From: Pseudorhodobacter sp. PARRP1
Lineage (GTDB): Bacteria; Pseudomonadota; Alphaproteobacteria; Rhodobacterales; Rhodobacteraceae
Direction of reading: 5' to 3'
NCBI GenBank assembly: GCA_002256245.1
Contig: NKIU01000001.1
Location: 372,001 to 436,000 of the forward strand
DNA: 64,000 nt
This document shows positions 8,264 through 15,833 of the stretch, one piece after another. The notes beneath the pieces were generated by a model. That model did no database searches. It saw only the letters and a program-made list of their open reading frames with translations, and had not been told where the DNA came from. Made by a program: the position numbers and the translations under genes. How positions within the stretch are numbered: position 1 is the first letter of the stretch; the number at the start of each line of letters is the position of its first letter.

Positions 8264-9273
8264 TCACAGTCTTTGACGACGCCCAACGCGCGCATGATCC
8301 ACAGTTTTTCCTGTCGTCAGGTGCCGCCAAACGCTGCCCCGAACAACCCGCCCGCGTGGATGCCCTGCTGGGGGCGGTGCGGCGGATGGGCGACGCGGTG
8401 GTGCAGGCCCCCGATGCGGGGCTTGGCCCGATCCTTGCGGTGCATCCGCAGCGTTATGTCACCTTCCTGCAAGAGATTTATCAACGCTGGACCCGGATTG
8501 AGGGCGCATCGGCAGAAGTGATTCCGAATGTGCATCCGGCCAGCCGAAGCGATGGCTATCCCCTGTCGGCGGTGGGGCAAGCGGGGTTTCACATGACCGA
8601 TACCTCCTGCCCGATCTCGGCCGAGACCTGGGGCGCGGCCTATGCCAGCGCCCAAAGCGCGATCCATGCCGCCGATCTGGTGTTGGGCGGTGCGGTCGCT
8701 GCCTATGCGCTGTGCCGCCCGCCGGGGCACCATGCCTTTGCCGAAATTGCGGGCGGGTTCTGCTATTTGAACAATTCCGGCATTGCCGCGCAACGCTTGA
8801 CAGATGCCGGGCGCAAAGTGGCGATTTTGGACGTGGATTTGCACCACGGCAACGGCACGCAGGGCATGTTCTATGCGCGCGGCGATGTGCTGACGGTGTC
8901 GCTGCACGCCCACCCCGAGCGGTTTTATCCGTTCTTCTGGGGCTATGAGGGCGAGTTTGGCGCAGGCGCGGGCGCGGGGGCAAACCTGAACCTGCCGCTG
9001 CCGCGCGGCACCGGCGATGCGGGGTTTCTGGCGGCTTTGGCGCAGGGCATCGAAAAGGTGCAGGGCTGGGGGGCGGATACGCTGGTGCTGGCGCTGGGGT
9101 TGGATGCGTTTGAAGGCGACCCTTTTGCCGGGCTGGCCGTGACAACGCCGGGCTTTGCGGCCATCGGGCGCGCGGTGCAGGCGATGGGCCTGCCCACCGT
9201 GATCGTGCAAGAGGGCGGCTATCTTTGCCCGCAACTCGGCGATAACTTGCAGGCGGTTTTGCAGGCTTGGTAG
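8260..9273 (+). CDS. Histone deacetylase-family amidohydrolase (acetylpolyamine amidohydrolase-like)
   Basis: Zinc-dependent deacetylase of 337 residues in the arginase/HDAC fold. All catalytic elements are present: H157-H158 in RPPGHHA, zinc ligands D193 and H195 in DVDLHHGNGTQ, D282 in GLDAFEGDP, and Y321 in QEGGY. Length and the position of these residues closely track bacterial acetylpolyamine amidohydrolase (about 341 residues), so deacetylation of an acetylated polyamine or amino compound is the best guess; histones are not relevant here. The ATG at 8260 overlaps the GNAT stop. The pairing of an acetylase and deacetylase in one operon is noteworthy. Confidence 0.9.
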   Translation: MITVFDDAQRAHDPQFFLSSGAAKRCPEQPARVDALLGAVRRMGDAVVQAPDAGLGPILAVHPQRYVTFLQEIYQRWTRIEGASAEVIPNVHPASRSDGYPLSAVGQAGFHMTDTSCPISAETWGAAYASAQSAIHAADLVLGGAVAAYALCRPPGHHAFAEIAGGFCYLNNSGIAAQRLTDAGRKVAILDVDLHHGNGTQGMFYARGDVLTVSLHAHPERFYPFFWGYEGEFGAGAGAGANLNLPLPRGTGDAGFLAALAQGIEKVQGWGADTLVLALGLDAFEGDPFAGLAVTTPGFAAIGRAVQAMGLPTVIVQEGGYLCPQLGDNLQAVLQAW

Positions 9274-9292
9274 CGGGCTGTTTCATACTGGC

Positions 9293-9368
9293 TTAAATAT
9301 CCCCGCCAGAGGCTCTTGCGGTCAGCCGCGAAGCCTCCGGCGGGGATATTTAGACAGAGAGGATGACC
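9293..9368 (+). repeat. GGATATTT/AGAGAGGATGACC dispersed element, copy B, with mirrored half
   Basis: The full element (GGCGGGGATATTT then AGACAGAGAGGATGACC) sits at 9339-9368. A mirrored half, TAAATATCCCCGCC, lies at 9292-9305, so the whole forms a long stem with a ~30-base loop. It lies between the convergent deacetylase and phosphatase genes, where a bidirectional terminator would be useful. No poly-T run is clear. Confidence 0.75.
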
Positions 9369-9379
9369 AAAGCGGCGGT

Positions 9380-9961
9380 TCAGGCCCGGATTTCGGTGAT
9401 GCTTTGCTGCGGGCCCAAGGCATAGAACGCGTCTTGCGGCACCGGCAACATGTAGCTTTCAGCCTCGCACAGGCCCGCCCATTGCGCGCGGATCACCCGG
9501 CTGACGACGGCATGCGCGACGATGATCTTCACCGGGGTCGGATCGGTCTGGATCTCGCGCATTGCGGCGGCAAGGCGGGCGGCGAAGATCGCGTAGGTCT
9601 CGCCATCCGGCGAGTGAAACCACCAAGCCTCGGGTGGCAGACCGGCGCGCAGGCCGGGGTGTGCGCTGTCAATCTCGGCATCGGATTTGCCATCCCAACT
9701 GCCCATGCCGATCTCCATCAGGCGCGGATCAAGGCTGATCGGCACATCGCCAAGCTCGGCTGCGATCAACCGGGCCGAGTGATGCGCGCGCCCCAAGGGG
9801 CTGGCGAAGATACGCAGATCGGGCAAGTTGAGTGACGCCAGACGCCGCCCCATCGCGCGCGCCTGCGCTTGGCCGAGGTCCGTGAGGTTGCTGTCCACTT
9901 GGCCCTGACGGCGGCCTATCGCGTTGAACTCGGTCTGACCGTGACGGCAGAGATAGATCAT
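9380..9961 (-). CDS. Histidine phosphatase (phosphoglycerate mutase-like) family protein
   Basis: Cytoplasmic phosphatase of 193 residues with the catalytic RHGQT motif at residues 6-10, where His accepts the phosphate. A second conserved segment near the C-terminus, IIVAHAVVSRVI, carries the second catalytic His. The ATG at 9961 overlaps the stop of the upstream dimethylformamidase-like gene (ATGA), so it is the last gene of a three-gene operon with GAPDH. True dPGM enzymes are longer (about 230-250 residues), so this is more likely a sugar-phosphate or alpha-ribazole-type phosphatase. A phosphorylated carbon substrate handled with the GAPDH-like enzyme is possible but unproven. Confidence 0.88.
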   Translation of the reverse strand: MIYLCRHGQTEFNAIGRRQGQVDSNLTDLGQAQARAMGRRLASLNLPDLRIFASPLGRAHHSARLIAAELGDVPISLDPRLMEIGMGSWDGKSDAEIDSAHPGLRAGLPPEAWWFHSPDGETYAIFAARLAAAMREIQTDPTPVKIIVAHAVVSRVIRAQWAGLCEAESYMLPVPQDAFYALGPQQSITEIRA

Positions 9962-11535
9962 GCCCAATCCCCCAGCAGGATGTTGCGGGTGACGTGTTCG
10001 ACCGCGCGTTCGCGCTCGATCAACCCGGCCACCCATTCGCACGAGGCCGCGTTGAACACGGCCCCCTTTCCCCGGCGATATTCGGCCATACAGCCGTTGC
10101 CCTGCGCCGCGCGGGCAACGGCTTCGGGCGTGATCCCGCCATAAATCCGCAGCGCCAGATCCTCGGCATCGCCCGCGCCGATGAAGCGGTCACGGTCATG
10201 CGGGCCGGTGTGATGCGACAGCGCGGTGGCAGGCGACAGGCCGACGATGGTCAGATCGCCTTGCAGGCCCACATCCTTGGCGGCAAACGGCAGACCGTGG
10301 TGCATGGTGTAGTCGATGCCATCGACCTCGTAGGCGAAGATCTTCGCGGCGGCCCCAAGCACATCGCCATAGCCCAACCCCGTGCCGCGCAACGCCCAAT
10401 GCGCCGGGCGGTAGATTGCAAAACCACCCGAGCCATGTGCCGCACAGCGGCTCCACCCGGCATAGACGCCAGCGGCCCCCGTCAGGCCCATGGTGGCTGC
10501 GGCGGGGCGGCCAATCGCGGGATGATCCCAATAGCTGGTGATCCGGTCGGTATGCGCCAGCGGGTCGGCGACCTCGGCCGTGGTTTTGAAGCAGGTCTGC
10601 GTGGCAAGGTCATCCGAAAGCCGGGTCTGCCAGAAGAAGTTGCCCGCAAACCGCGCAAGCTGCCCGCCCCGGTCGAGCCAGCCTTCCAGATGGTCGCGCA
10701 TCTGCCATGTCCAGTATTCGTCATGCCCCACGATCAACACCCGGTCATACCCGTCGAGTGCGCCCCGGTTGCGGTGCAGATCGTGCTGCGTGGCATAATC
10801 CAGCGCGATGCCCTGCCCTTCGCACCACAGCGCAAACGGCCGCTCAAACGCCGCCCAACCCGAGGAGGCGTATTTCTTGGATATCCCCCGCGCGCGGGCA
10901 TAATCCATATGCGGATAGCGCGGTTTGGTCAGCAGGGCCGAGGCATGCGGGATACGTGGCGCGCCATCGGGCCAGGCGACAAAGCCGGTGGCCCAAGGCC
11001 GCAACAGGCTGACATGGGCGGCGAAATCACCCTGCGCCGGGCCGGTCAGCCCCTGATAATGGTTCGACCCGCCCCAATCATTATAGGCACACCACGTGCC
11101 CGTGGTCAGCAGCATCAGGATTTTCGCCTGTGGGCTTTGTGCCCGCAGCACGAACATGCCCTCGGAAGCATGGCCGGGGATGGCCACCTTCAGCCGATAG
11201 ACGCCGCTTTGCCAATCGTCAGGGATCGCAAGTCGCAGCACCTCGGGCCAATCGCAGCCGCTTTCCGAAGCCGCAAACGGCGTCGGCGCAAAGCGGGTGG
11301 CAAGCCGGGTTTTCAGCATCACCTCAGGGTGCGCGCCGTCGCGGGTGATGGTCAGCGTGGCCTCGGGCGCGCTTGACATGGCGTGCAGCACCAGCACCTC
11401 GCCGGGGGCGTAAGACAGCGCGGCGGGATAAATCCAGACCTGCGCGCGGGCGGGATCGGGGCTTGCGACCTCGTAATAATGCCCCGTCACCGCATCGCCG
11501 TCGTCCGTCGGCCCCGCTGTGAAAAAGCCTTTCAC
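9958..11535 (-). CDS. N,N-dimethylformamidase large (beta) subunit-like protein
   Basis: A 525-residue protein resembling the C-terminal portion of the large subunit of N,N-dimethylformamidase, an iron amidohydrolase. Visible family segments are LLTTGTWCAYNDWGG around residue 150 and VLIVGHDEYWTWQMRD around residue 270; their tyrosines match those expected to bind iron, which is established for the family but only inferred here. I prefer the GTG start at 11535, which overlaps the GAPDH stop (GTGA); a reading from 11586 would overlap GAPDH by 55 bp. The stop overlaps the phosphatase start. No small alpha-subunit gene is adjacent, so it is probably a homologue with another substrate. Confidence 0.78.
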   Translation of the reverse strand: MKGFFTAGPTDDGDAVTGHYYEVASPDPARAQVWIYPAALSYAPGEVLVLHAMSSAPEATLTITRDGAHPEVMLKTRLATRFAPTPFAASESGCDWPEVLRLAIPDDWQSGVYRLKVAIPGHASEGMFVLRAQSPQAKILMLLTTGTWCAYNDWGGSNHYQGLTGPAQGDFAAHVSLLRPWATGFVAWPDGAPRIPHASALLTKPRYPHMDYARARGISKKYASSGWAAFERPFALWCEGQGIALDYATQHDLHRNRGALDGYDRVLIVGHDEYWTWQMRDHLEGWLDRGGQLARFAGNFFWQTRLSDDLATQTCFKTTAEVADPLAHTDRITSYWDHPAIGRPAAATMGLTGAAGVYAGWSRCAAHGSGGFAIYRPAHWALRGTGLGYGDVLGAAAKIFAYEVDGIDYTMHHGLPFAAKDVGLQGDLTIVGLSPATALSHHTGPHDRDRFIGAGDAEDLALRIYGGITPEAVARAAQGNGCMAEYRRGKGAVFNAASCEWVAGLIERERAVEHVTRNILLGDWA

Positions 11536-12506
11536 GGGCGCGCCATCCGAGCAGCCACGTCCAGCATCCGGTTGGAAAAGCCCCATTCGTTGTCATACCA
11601 GCCGAACACCCGCAGCATCCCGCCGCGCGTCACACGCGTTTCCGGCAGCGCCATCACGATACTCTCGGCCCGCGCGCGCAGATCGGTGGACACCAGCGCC
11701 TTGCTGGTCGCGCCGATCACCCCGCCCGCCGCCGCCAGCACCGCGTTGACCTCGGCCACCGTGGTCGCGCGTTCGGTCATCACCGCCAGATCAACCGCCG
11801 AAACCGAAGCCGTCGGCACCCGCACCGCCGAGCCTTCGATCCGCCCCGCAATCTGCGGCAACACCTGATCTAGTAACCGCTGCGCCGAGGTCGTCGTGGG
11901 CACCATCGACAGCGCCGCCGCACGTGATCGCGCGAAATCGGCCGCCGGCGCATCGACCGTGGGCTGGCTGCCGGTATAGCAATGAATCGTGGTCATCGAG
12001 CCTGTGACAACGCCCCAGGTCTCATGGATCAACCGCGCCAATGGTGCCAGCGCGTTGGTGGTGCAGGACGCATTCGACACGATCTGCTGCCCCGCAAGCT
12101 CTGCGTCGTTCGCCCCCAACACCACCGTCAGATCGGCGGCCTTCGAAGGCCCCGAGATCAGCACCTTGCGCGCCCCTGCACGCAACCCGCGCGTGGCCAT
12201 CTCGCGGGCATCGGCGCGGCCGGTGCATTCCAGCACCACATCGACCCCCTTCAGCGCAAGGCTGGAGATATCGGGTGTGCGGTAAAGCGGGATCGACAGA
12301 CCGTCGATCATCAGGGCTGTGCCATCCAGCCGCACCTGCCCCGGCCACGGCCCAAAAATCGAGTCGAATTCAAACAGATAGGCGCACATCTCGGCTGCGG
12401 CGATATCGTTGATGCCAACGATCTTTGCCCCCGGCACAGCACCCTTGAGTGCTGCACGCAGCACCGAGCGGCCAATGCGACCAAAGCCATTGATGAACAG
12501 GTTCAT
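11532..12506 (-). CDS. Divergent type I glyceraldehyde-3-phosphate dehydrogenase paralogue
   Basis: NAD-dependent phosphorylating aldehyde dehydrogenase family protein of 324 residues. The Rossmann motif is NGFGRIGRSVLR near the N-terminus, and the active-site segment SNASCTTN carries the catalytic Cys near residue 147. The base His follows in TTIHCYTGSQ, and the C-terminal signature WYDNEWGFSNRM is intact. The inorganic-phosphate loop, normally SSTGAAKA, reads TTTSAQRL, so the acyl acceptor or substrate may differ from the glycolytic enzyme. It heads an operon with a dimethylformamidase-like protein and a phosphatase, not with pgk or tkt. It could be an erythrose-4-phosphate-type or other specialised aldehyde dehydrogenase. 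Confidence 0.88.
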   Translation of the reverse strand: MNLFINGFGRIGRSVLRAALKGAVPGAKIVGINDIAAAEMCAYLFEFDSIFGPWPGQVRLDGTALMIDGLSIPLYRTPDISSLALKGVDVVLECTGRADAREMATRGLRAGARKVLISGPSKAADLTVVLGANDAELAGQQIVSNASCTTNALAPLARLIHETWGVVTGSMTTIHCYTGSQPTVDAPAADFARSRAAALSMVPTTTSAQRLLDQVLPQIAGRIEGSAVRVPTASVSAVDLAVMTERATTVAEVNAVLAAAGGVIGATSKALVSTDLRARAESIVMALPETRVTRGGMLRVFGWYDNEWGFSNRMLDVAARMARP

Positions 12507-12633
12507 GGGCTTGCCCTTTCTGACGTTCGCGCCCTGAAATTTGCGCCGAACGCATGGGCAAAGTCAGATCACGGGATCGGGTGCCGATCAAGGCGTGCAA
12601 TAGGGTTTTGATCAAATAATTAAAGCGCAACGC

Positions 12634-13449
12634 TTAGGGGCGTGTGCCGCCGGTAGAGTAGGTGATCTGATCTGCCGCAGCACGCACCAGCGCGCCAAAC
12701 CGGGTGGCATCTGACAACCCCAGACGGAACGTTGGCCCTGCGATGGCAATGGCGGCAACCGGCTCGGCAAAGGCGTTGAAAATCGGGGCGGCGACGCCGC
12801 GCATGCCATCGGCGCGCTCTTGATCGTCAATGGCAAAACCGCGCTCGCGGCTGCGCTCCAGATCGCGCTGCAGGCTTTCGGGGCTGGAAAGCGTCAGGCT
12901 GGTGGCGCGGGGCATGCCCTTGGCTTGCAGGATTTGCGCAAGTTTTTCCGCGGGATACCACGCCAGCAGCGCCTTGCCGGGGGCGCACAGGTGCATCAAT
13001 CCCGTGCTGCCGGGCGGAAAGAACGCGCGCAGATCGGCGGGGCTTTCGACTTGGGCAAGGAACAACACCTCGGCCCGGGCCTCGATGGCAAGGCTGACGG
13101 TTTCCCCGGTGGCGTCGCGCAACGCCTCCATCGGCGTGCGGGCGCGTTCGGTGATCTTGGTGCGCCGCAGAAACGCGGACCCGGCGCGAAAAGTGCCGGG
13201 GCCAATGTGCCAGAGTTGCCCGGGGTCTTCCACCTCGACCATGCCGTGATGTTGCAGCGTCACCAGCGCGCGAAATACCGTGGCGATGGGCAGGCCGCTT
13301 TGCTCTGCCAGTTCAGACAGCGTCAAACCCGCGCTTTGCGCCAGCAGTTTCAGCAAACCCAACGCGCGGTCCAGCGCCTGCACGGTGTTCTGCTCGGTCT
13401 TGTCGATGATGGATTTCGGGCGGCCACGCAGGCGGGTCGGGTTGGGCAT
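12634..13449 (-). CDS. IclR-family transcriptional regulator (BhcR-like by context)
   Basis: A 271-residue regulator with an N-terminal winged helix-turn-helix (segment LTLSELAEQSGLPIATVFRA) and a C-terminal IclR effector-binding domain (GSTGLMHLCAPGKALLAWYP, then GVAAPIFNAFAEPVAAIAI). I choose the ATG at 13449 because GGAG lies 6 bases upstream; upstream in-frame starts at 13461 and 13509 lack such a site. It is divergent from a beta-hydroxyaspartate aldolase gene with 153 bp between, the same pairing as bhcR and the bhc operon in Paracoccus, where the regulator senses glyoxylate. The effector here is inferred. A 12-bp palindrome lies in the shared promoter region. Confidence 0.85.
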   Translation of the reverse strand: MPNPTRLRGRPKSIIDKTEQNTVQALDRALGLLKLLAQSAGLTLSELAEQSGLPIATVFRALVTLQHHGMVEVEDPGQLWHIGPGTFRAGSAFLRRTKITERARTPMEALRDATGETVSLAIEARAEVLFLAQVESPADLRAFFPPGSTGLMHLCAPGKALLAWYPAEKLAQILQAKGMPRATSLTLSSPESLQRDLERSRERGFAIDDQERADGMRGVAAPIFNAFAEPVAAIAIAGPTFRLGLSDATRFGALVRAAADQITYSTGGTRP

Positions 13450-13559
13450 CGGCAACTCCATGGCACCGCCGCGCCGCGATGACGCGCAACCATTGTGCAG
13501 GTGCAGCATAACACGGATTGCAGGAATGAAAGAAGTTTTCGCAAGCTGTGGTCAACTGC

Positions 13560-13571
13560 GCGCAATTGCGC
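13560..13571. promoter_or_regulatory. Palindrome GCGCAATTGCGC, candidate IclR operator
   Basis: A perfect 12-bp palindrome, flanked by near-symmetric bases (CAACTGC before, AACT after), lies 32 bp upstream of the aldolase start in the divergent promoter region. IclR-type proteins bind palindromes of this kind next to their own gene. It could repress or activate the aldolase depending on the transcription start. Confidence 0.45.
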
Positions 13572-13602
13572 AACTCTGGCGCGGAACGATGCGGAGGCTG
13601 CG

Positions 13603-14751
13603 ATGGATTTCAAGGGTCTGGAAGTGGGATACGACATCCCTGCCCTGCCGGGAATGACCGCCGAGCAGGTGCAAACGCCCTGTCTGGTGCTGGATCTTGA
13701 CGCGCTGGAACGCAACATCCGCGCAATGGGAGACGCCGCGCGGGCGATGGGGGTGCGGCACCGGGTGCATGGCAAGATGCACAAATCGGTGGATGTGGCA
13801 CTGTTGCAGATGCGGATGGGTGGGGCCTGCGGGGTGTGCTGCCAGAAGGTGTCCGAAGCCGAGGCCTTCGTGCGCGGCGGCGTGATGGATGTGCTGGTGT
13901 CAAACCAAGTCACCGACCTTGCCAAGATTGACCGGCTGGCGCGGTTGGGATTGCGCGGCGCGCGGGTGATCGTCTGTGTCGATAACGCGCAGAATGTGGC
14001 CGATTTGGCGGCGGCGGCGCGGCGGCATGGCGTGGTGCTGGAGTGTCTGGTCGAGATGGACGTGGGCGCCGGGCGTTGTGGCGTGAACGGGACTGCGGCG
14101 GTTGTAGCCTTGGCGCAGGCCATCAGCACGGCAGAGGGGCTGCGGTTTTCCGGCATTCAGGCCTATCACGGCGCGATGCAGCATCTGACGCTGTTTGCCG
14201 ACCGCAAGGCCGCAATGGACGCGGCGGTGGACCTCGTGCGCGCCGCGGTGGCCGCGCTGCAAGGGCTGGGGCTGGCTTGCGATATCGTGGCGGGGGCGGG
14301 CACCGGAAGTTGGCGGCTGGAGGCAGGCTCGGGCGTTTACAATGAACTGCAATGCGGCTCTTACGCCTTCATGGATGTCGATTATGGCCGCGTGCTCGAT
14401 CAGGATGGGCGGCGGCTGGATCAGGTCTGGGAAAACGCGCTGTTCGTGCTGACCGGCGTGATGAGCCACGTGCGCCCCGATTGGGCGGTTTGTGATGCCG
14501 GGTTGAAGGCGGTGGCGATGGACTCGGGGTTGCCGGTGGTCTGGGGCGTGACGGGTGTGCAATATCTGAAATGCTCGGACGAGCATGGCGAAATCAGCGA
14601 TCCGGCGGGCATTCTGAAGATCAACGACAAGCTGCGGCTGGTGCCGGGGCATTGCGACCCGACGTGCAATCTGCACGATTGGTATGTGGGTATCCGGGGT
14701 GGGCTGGTCGAGGCCGTGTGGCCGATTTCGGCGCGCGGCAAGGGGTTTTAG
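13603..14751 (+). CDS. bhcC: D-3-hydroxyaspartate aldolase (BhcC) / D-threonine aldolase family
   Basis: PLP-dependent fold-type III aldolase of 382 residues. BhcC condenses glyoxylate and glycine to (2R,3S)-beta-hydroxyaspartate in the beta-hydroxyaspartate cycle. The PLP lysine is probably K58 in HGKMHKS, and the divalent metal ligands are H350 and D352 in VPGHCDPTCN. The opening GYDIPALPGM and the stretch NELQCGSYAFMD are strongly BhcC-like in my recollection of the family. The ATG at 13603 follows GGAGG; an upstream in-frame ATG at 13495 lies in the promoter region. It is divergent from an IclR regulator. The usual partners bhcA, bhcB and bhcD are absent, so a D-threonine or D-hydroxyaspartate catabolic role is a fair alternative. 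Confidence 0.8.
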   Translation: MDFKGLEVGYDIPALPGMTAEQVQTPCLVLDLDALERNIRAMGDAARAMGVRHRVHGKMHKSVDVALLQMRMGGACGVCCQKVSEAEAFVRGGVMDVLVSNQVTDLAKIDRLARLGLRGARVIVCVDNAQNVADLAAAARRHGVVLECLVEMDVGAGRCGVNGTAAVVALAQAISTAEGLRFSGIQAYHGAMQHLTLFADRKAAMDAAVDLVRAAVAALQGLGLACDIVAGAGTGSWRLEAGSGVYNELQCGSYAFMDVDYGRVLDQDGRRLDQVWENALFVLTGVMSHVRPDWAVCDAGLKAVAMDSGLPVVWGVTGVQYLKCSDEHGEISDPAGILKINDKLRLVPGHCDPTCNLHDWYVGIRGGLVEAVWPISARGKGF

Positions 14752-14754
14752 GGC

Positions 14755-14780
14755 CGGTCCCAAACGGGGACCGCAGAAGT
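14755..14780 (+). terminator. Hairpin after the aldolase gene
   Basis: CGGTCCC-AAACG-GGGACCG forms a 7-bp stem 3 bases after the stop codon, followed by CAGAAGTTTTATT. The T-run is short and displaced, so this is a weak intrinsic terminator. Confidence 0.55.
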
Positions 14781-14867
14781 TTTATTCAAGAACAATAGCT
14801 TAACTTGTGCCCATTACTTTTTGTTAACATTTTGCGTCCAGCATCAGACGCGATTGTGCCCGTCGCA

Positions 14868-14901
14868 GAAAACTAAAACGCCCAAGCAAGATGCTTGGGC
14901 G
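14868..14901 (-). terminator. Intrinsic terminator of the yjb-like operon
   Basis: On the minus strand a 9-bp stem (CGCCCAAGC, loop ATCTT, GCTTGGGCG) is followed by TTTTAGTTTT, 40 bp after the yjbE-like stop codon. It should end the operon transcript. Confidence 0.85.
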
Positions 14902-14940
14902 TTCGATACTTCATCAGCCACCCGTAAAGGGCAGAGACAG

Positions 14941-15174
14941 TTAGCGCGGAGTATCGTTGGTGTTCGAGCTCGAGCTGCTGTCGTTCGAAAGAACTGCACC
15001 AACAACCACAACGCCACCGATGATGGCCCACAGCGGAACAGCCGAGGACGAGCTGTCTTCGGTCACAACAACGGGTGCGGGCTCAACAACAGGGTCCGTC
15101 ATGCCGCCAGCGAAAGCTGCAGAAGACGCCATGACGAGCGAGGAAACGAGCGCGAAAGAAGTGATCTTTTTCAT
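14941..15174 (-). CDS. Small exported YjbE-like protein
   Basis: A 77-residue protein with a clear signal peptide (MKKITSFALVSSLVMASSAAFA), a short acidic/Ser linker (TEDSSSSAV), one hydrophobic segment (PLWAIIGGVVVVGAVL) and a Ser/Asn-rich tail. This resembles E. coli YjbE, the small first member of the yjbEFGH exopolysaccharide operon, in length, signal peptide and Ser/Thr-rich tail. The hydrophobic segment could anchor it in the membrane. The ATG at 15174 follows GGAG at 8-base spacing. It lies 80 bp after the yjbF-like gene on the same strand and is followed by a strong terminator. Its molecular role is unknown even in E. coli. Confidence 0.7.
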   Translation of the reverse strand: MKKITSFALVSSLVMASSAAFAGGMTDPVVEPAPVVVTEDSSSSAVPLWAIIGGVVVVGAVLSNDSSSSSNTNDTPR

Positions 15175-15254
15175 TGGAAATACTCCGGTTGGATGGGTTC
15201 TCCCGATCAATGTATAGTGAAGGGGTCTAAAAGAAAAGTCTAACGCAAGTAAAA

Positions 15255-15833
15255 TCAGCCATCTTTTCGCTCAACCGCGGCATATCCGACACCCTGCGAC
15301 ACCCACTGCTTTGATTTGACCACAGAACCAGCAGAATCAAACCAGTACTGGTTACGAATCGTGCCGATATCGGACGTGCAAGCCTCGGCAACGGCATTAT
15401 TTGCAGCGGAATCTCGCTCAACCGTGCAGGTAAAGACGTGCCGAATCGTCGTGTCAGTGCCGTCCATATCATAATAGCTGCGCTGATGCGCTGCGCCGGC
15501 GCGCAGGCCAGCCGGGGTGGGCGCATCCGCTGACATCAAATCACGGCCCAGACCGCGCGTGCCGATCAACATGCCATTGCGCAAGAACACCTGCACTCCG
15601 TCTTTGGCCGCGTAGATGGTGACCCCATCGCGCTGGCTGATCTGTGTCATCGGAAACTTGACCCCGCGCGAGAACAACGTGAGCCAGATTTGCGGCGCGC
15701 CCGCTGCGGGTTTGACCACAGGCGCACCGGCAGGGCCAATCACACGGCTGGCCAGTGCCTTCATCGTCGCCGCGTTGCAACCGGCAAGCGCCAGAACTGC
15801 GGCCAAAGTAACAAGACTGCGCGGCACATTCAT
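15255..15833 (-). CDS. YjbF/GfcB-family outer-membrane lipoprotein
   Basis: A 192-residue lipoprotein: the signal sequence ends in LALAGC, a lipobox whose Cys (about residue 18) would be lipidated. The mature domain (sequences QISQRDGVTIYAAKDGVQVFL and LGRDLMSADAP) matches the YjbF/GfcB family encoded in exopolysaccharide and group 4 capsule operons. I start at 15833, where ATGA overlaps the stop of the yjbH-like gene; another ATG at 15851 is possible. It lies between the YjbH-like and YjbE-like genes, probably all one operon. The function is likely outer-membrane export or assembly of a polysaccharide, by analogy. Confidence 0.85.
   Translation of the reverse strand: MNVPRSLVTLAAVLALAGCNAATMKALASRVIGPAGAPVVKPAAGAPQIWLTLFSRGVKFPMTQISQRDGVTIYAAKDGVQVFLRNGMLIGTRGLGRDLMSADAPTPAGLRAGAAHQRSYYDMDGTDTTIRHVFTCTVERDSAANNAVAEACTSDIGTIRNQYWFDSAGSVVKSKQWVSQGVGYAAVERKDG

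Noticed and set aside
11536-11586. Upstream start for the dimethylformamidase-like gene
   Set aside because: It would overlap GAPDH by 55 bp, whereas GTG 11535 gives the GTGA overlap seen elsewhere in the operon.
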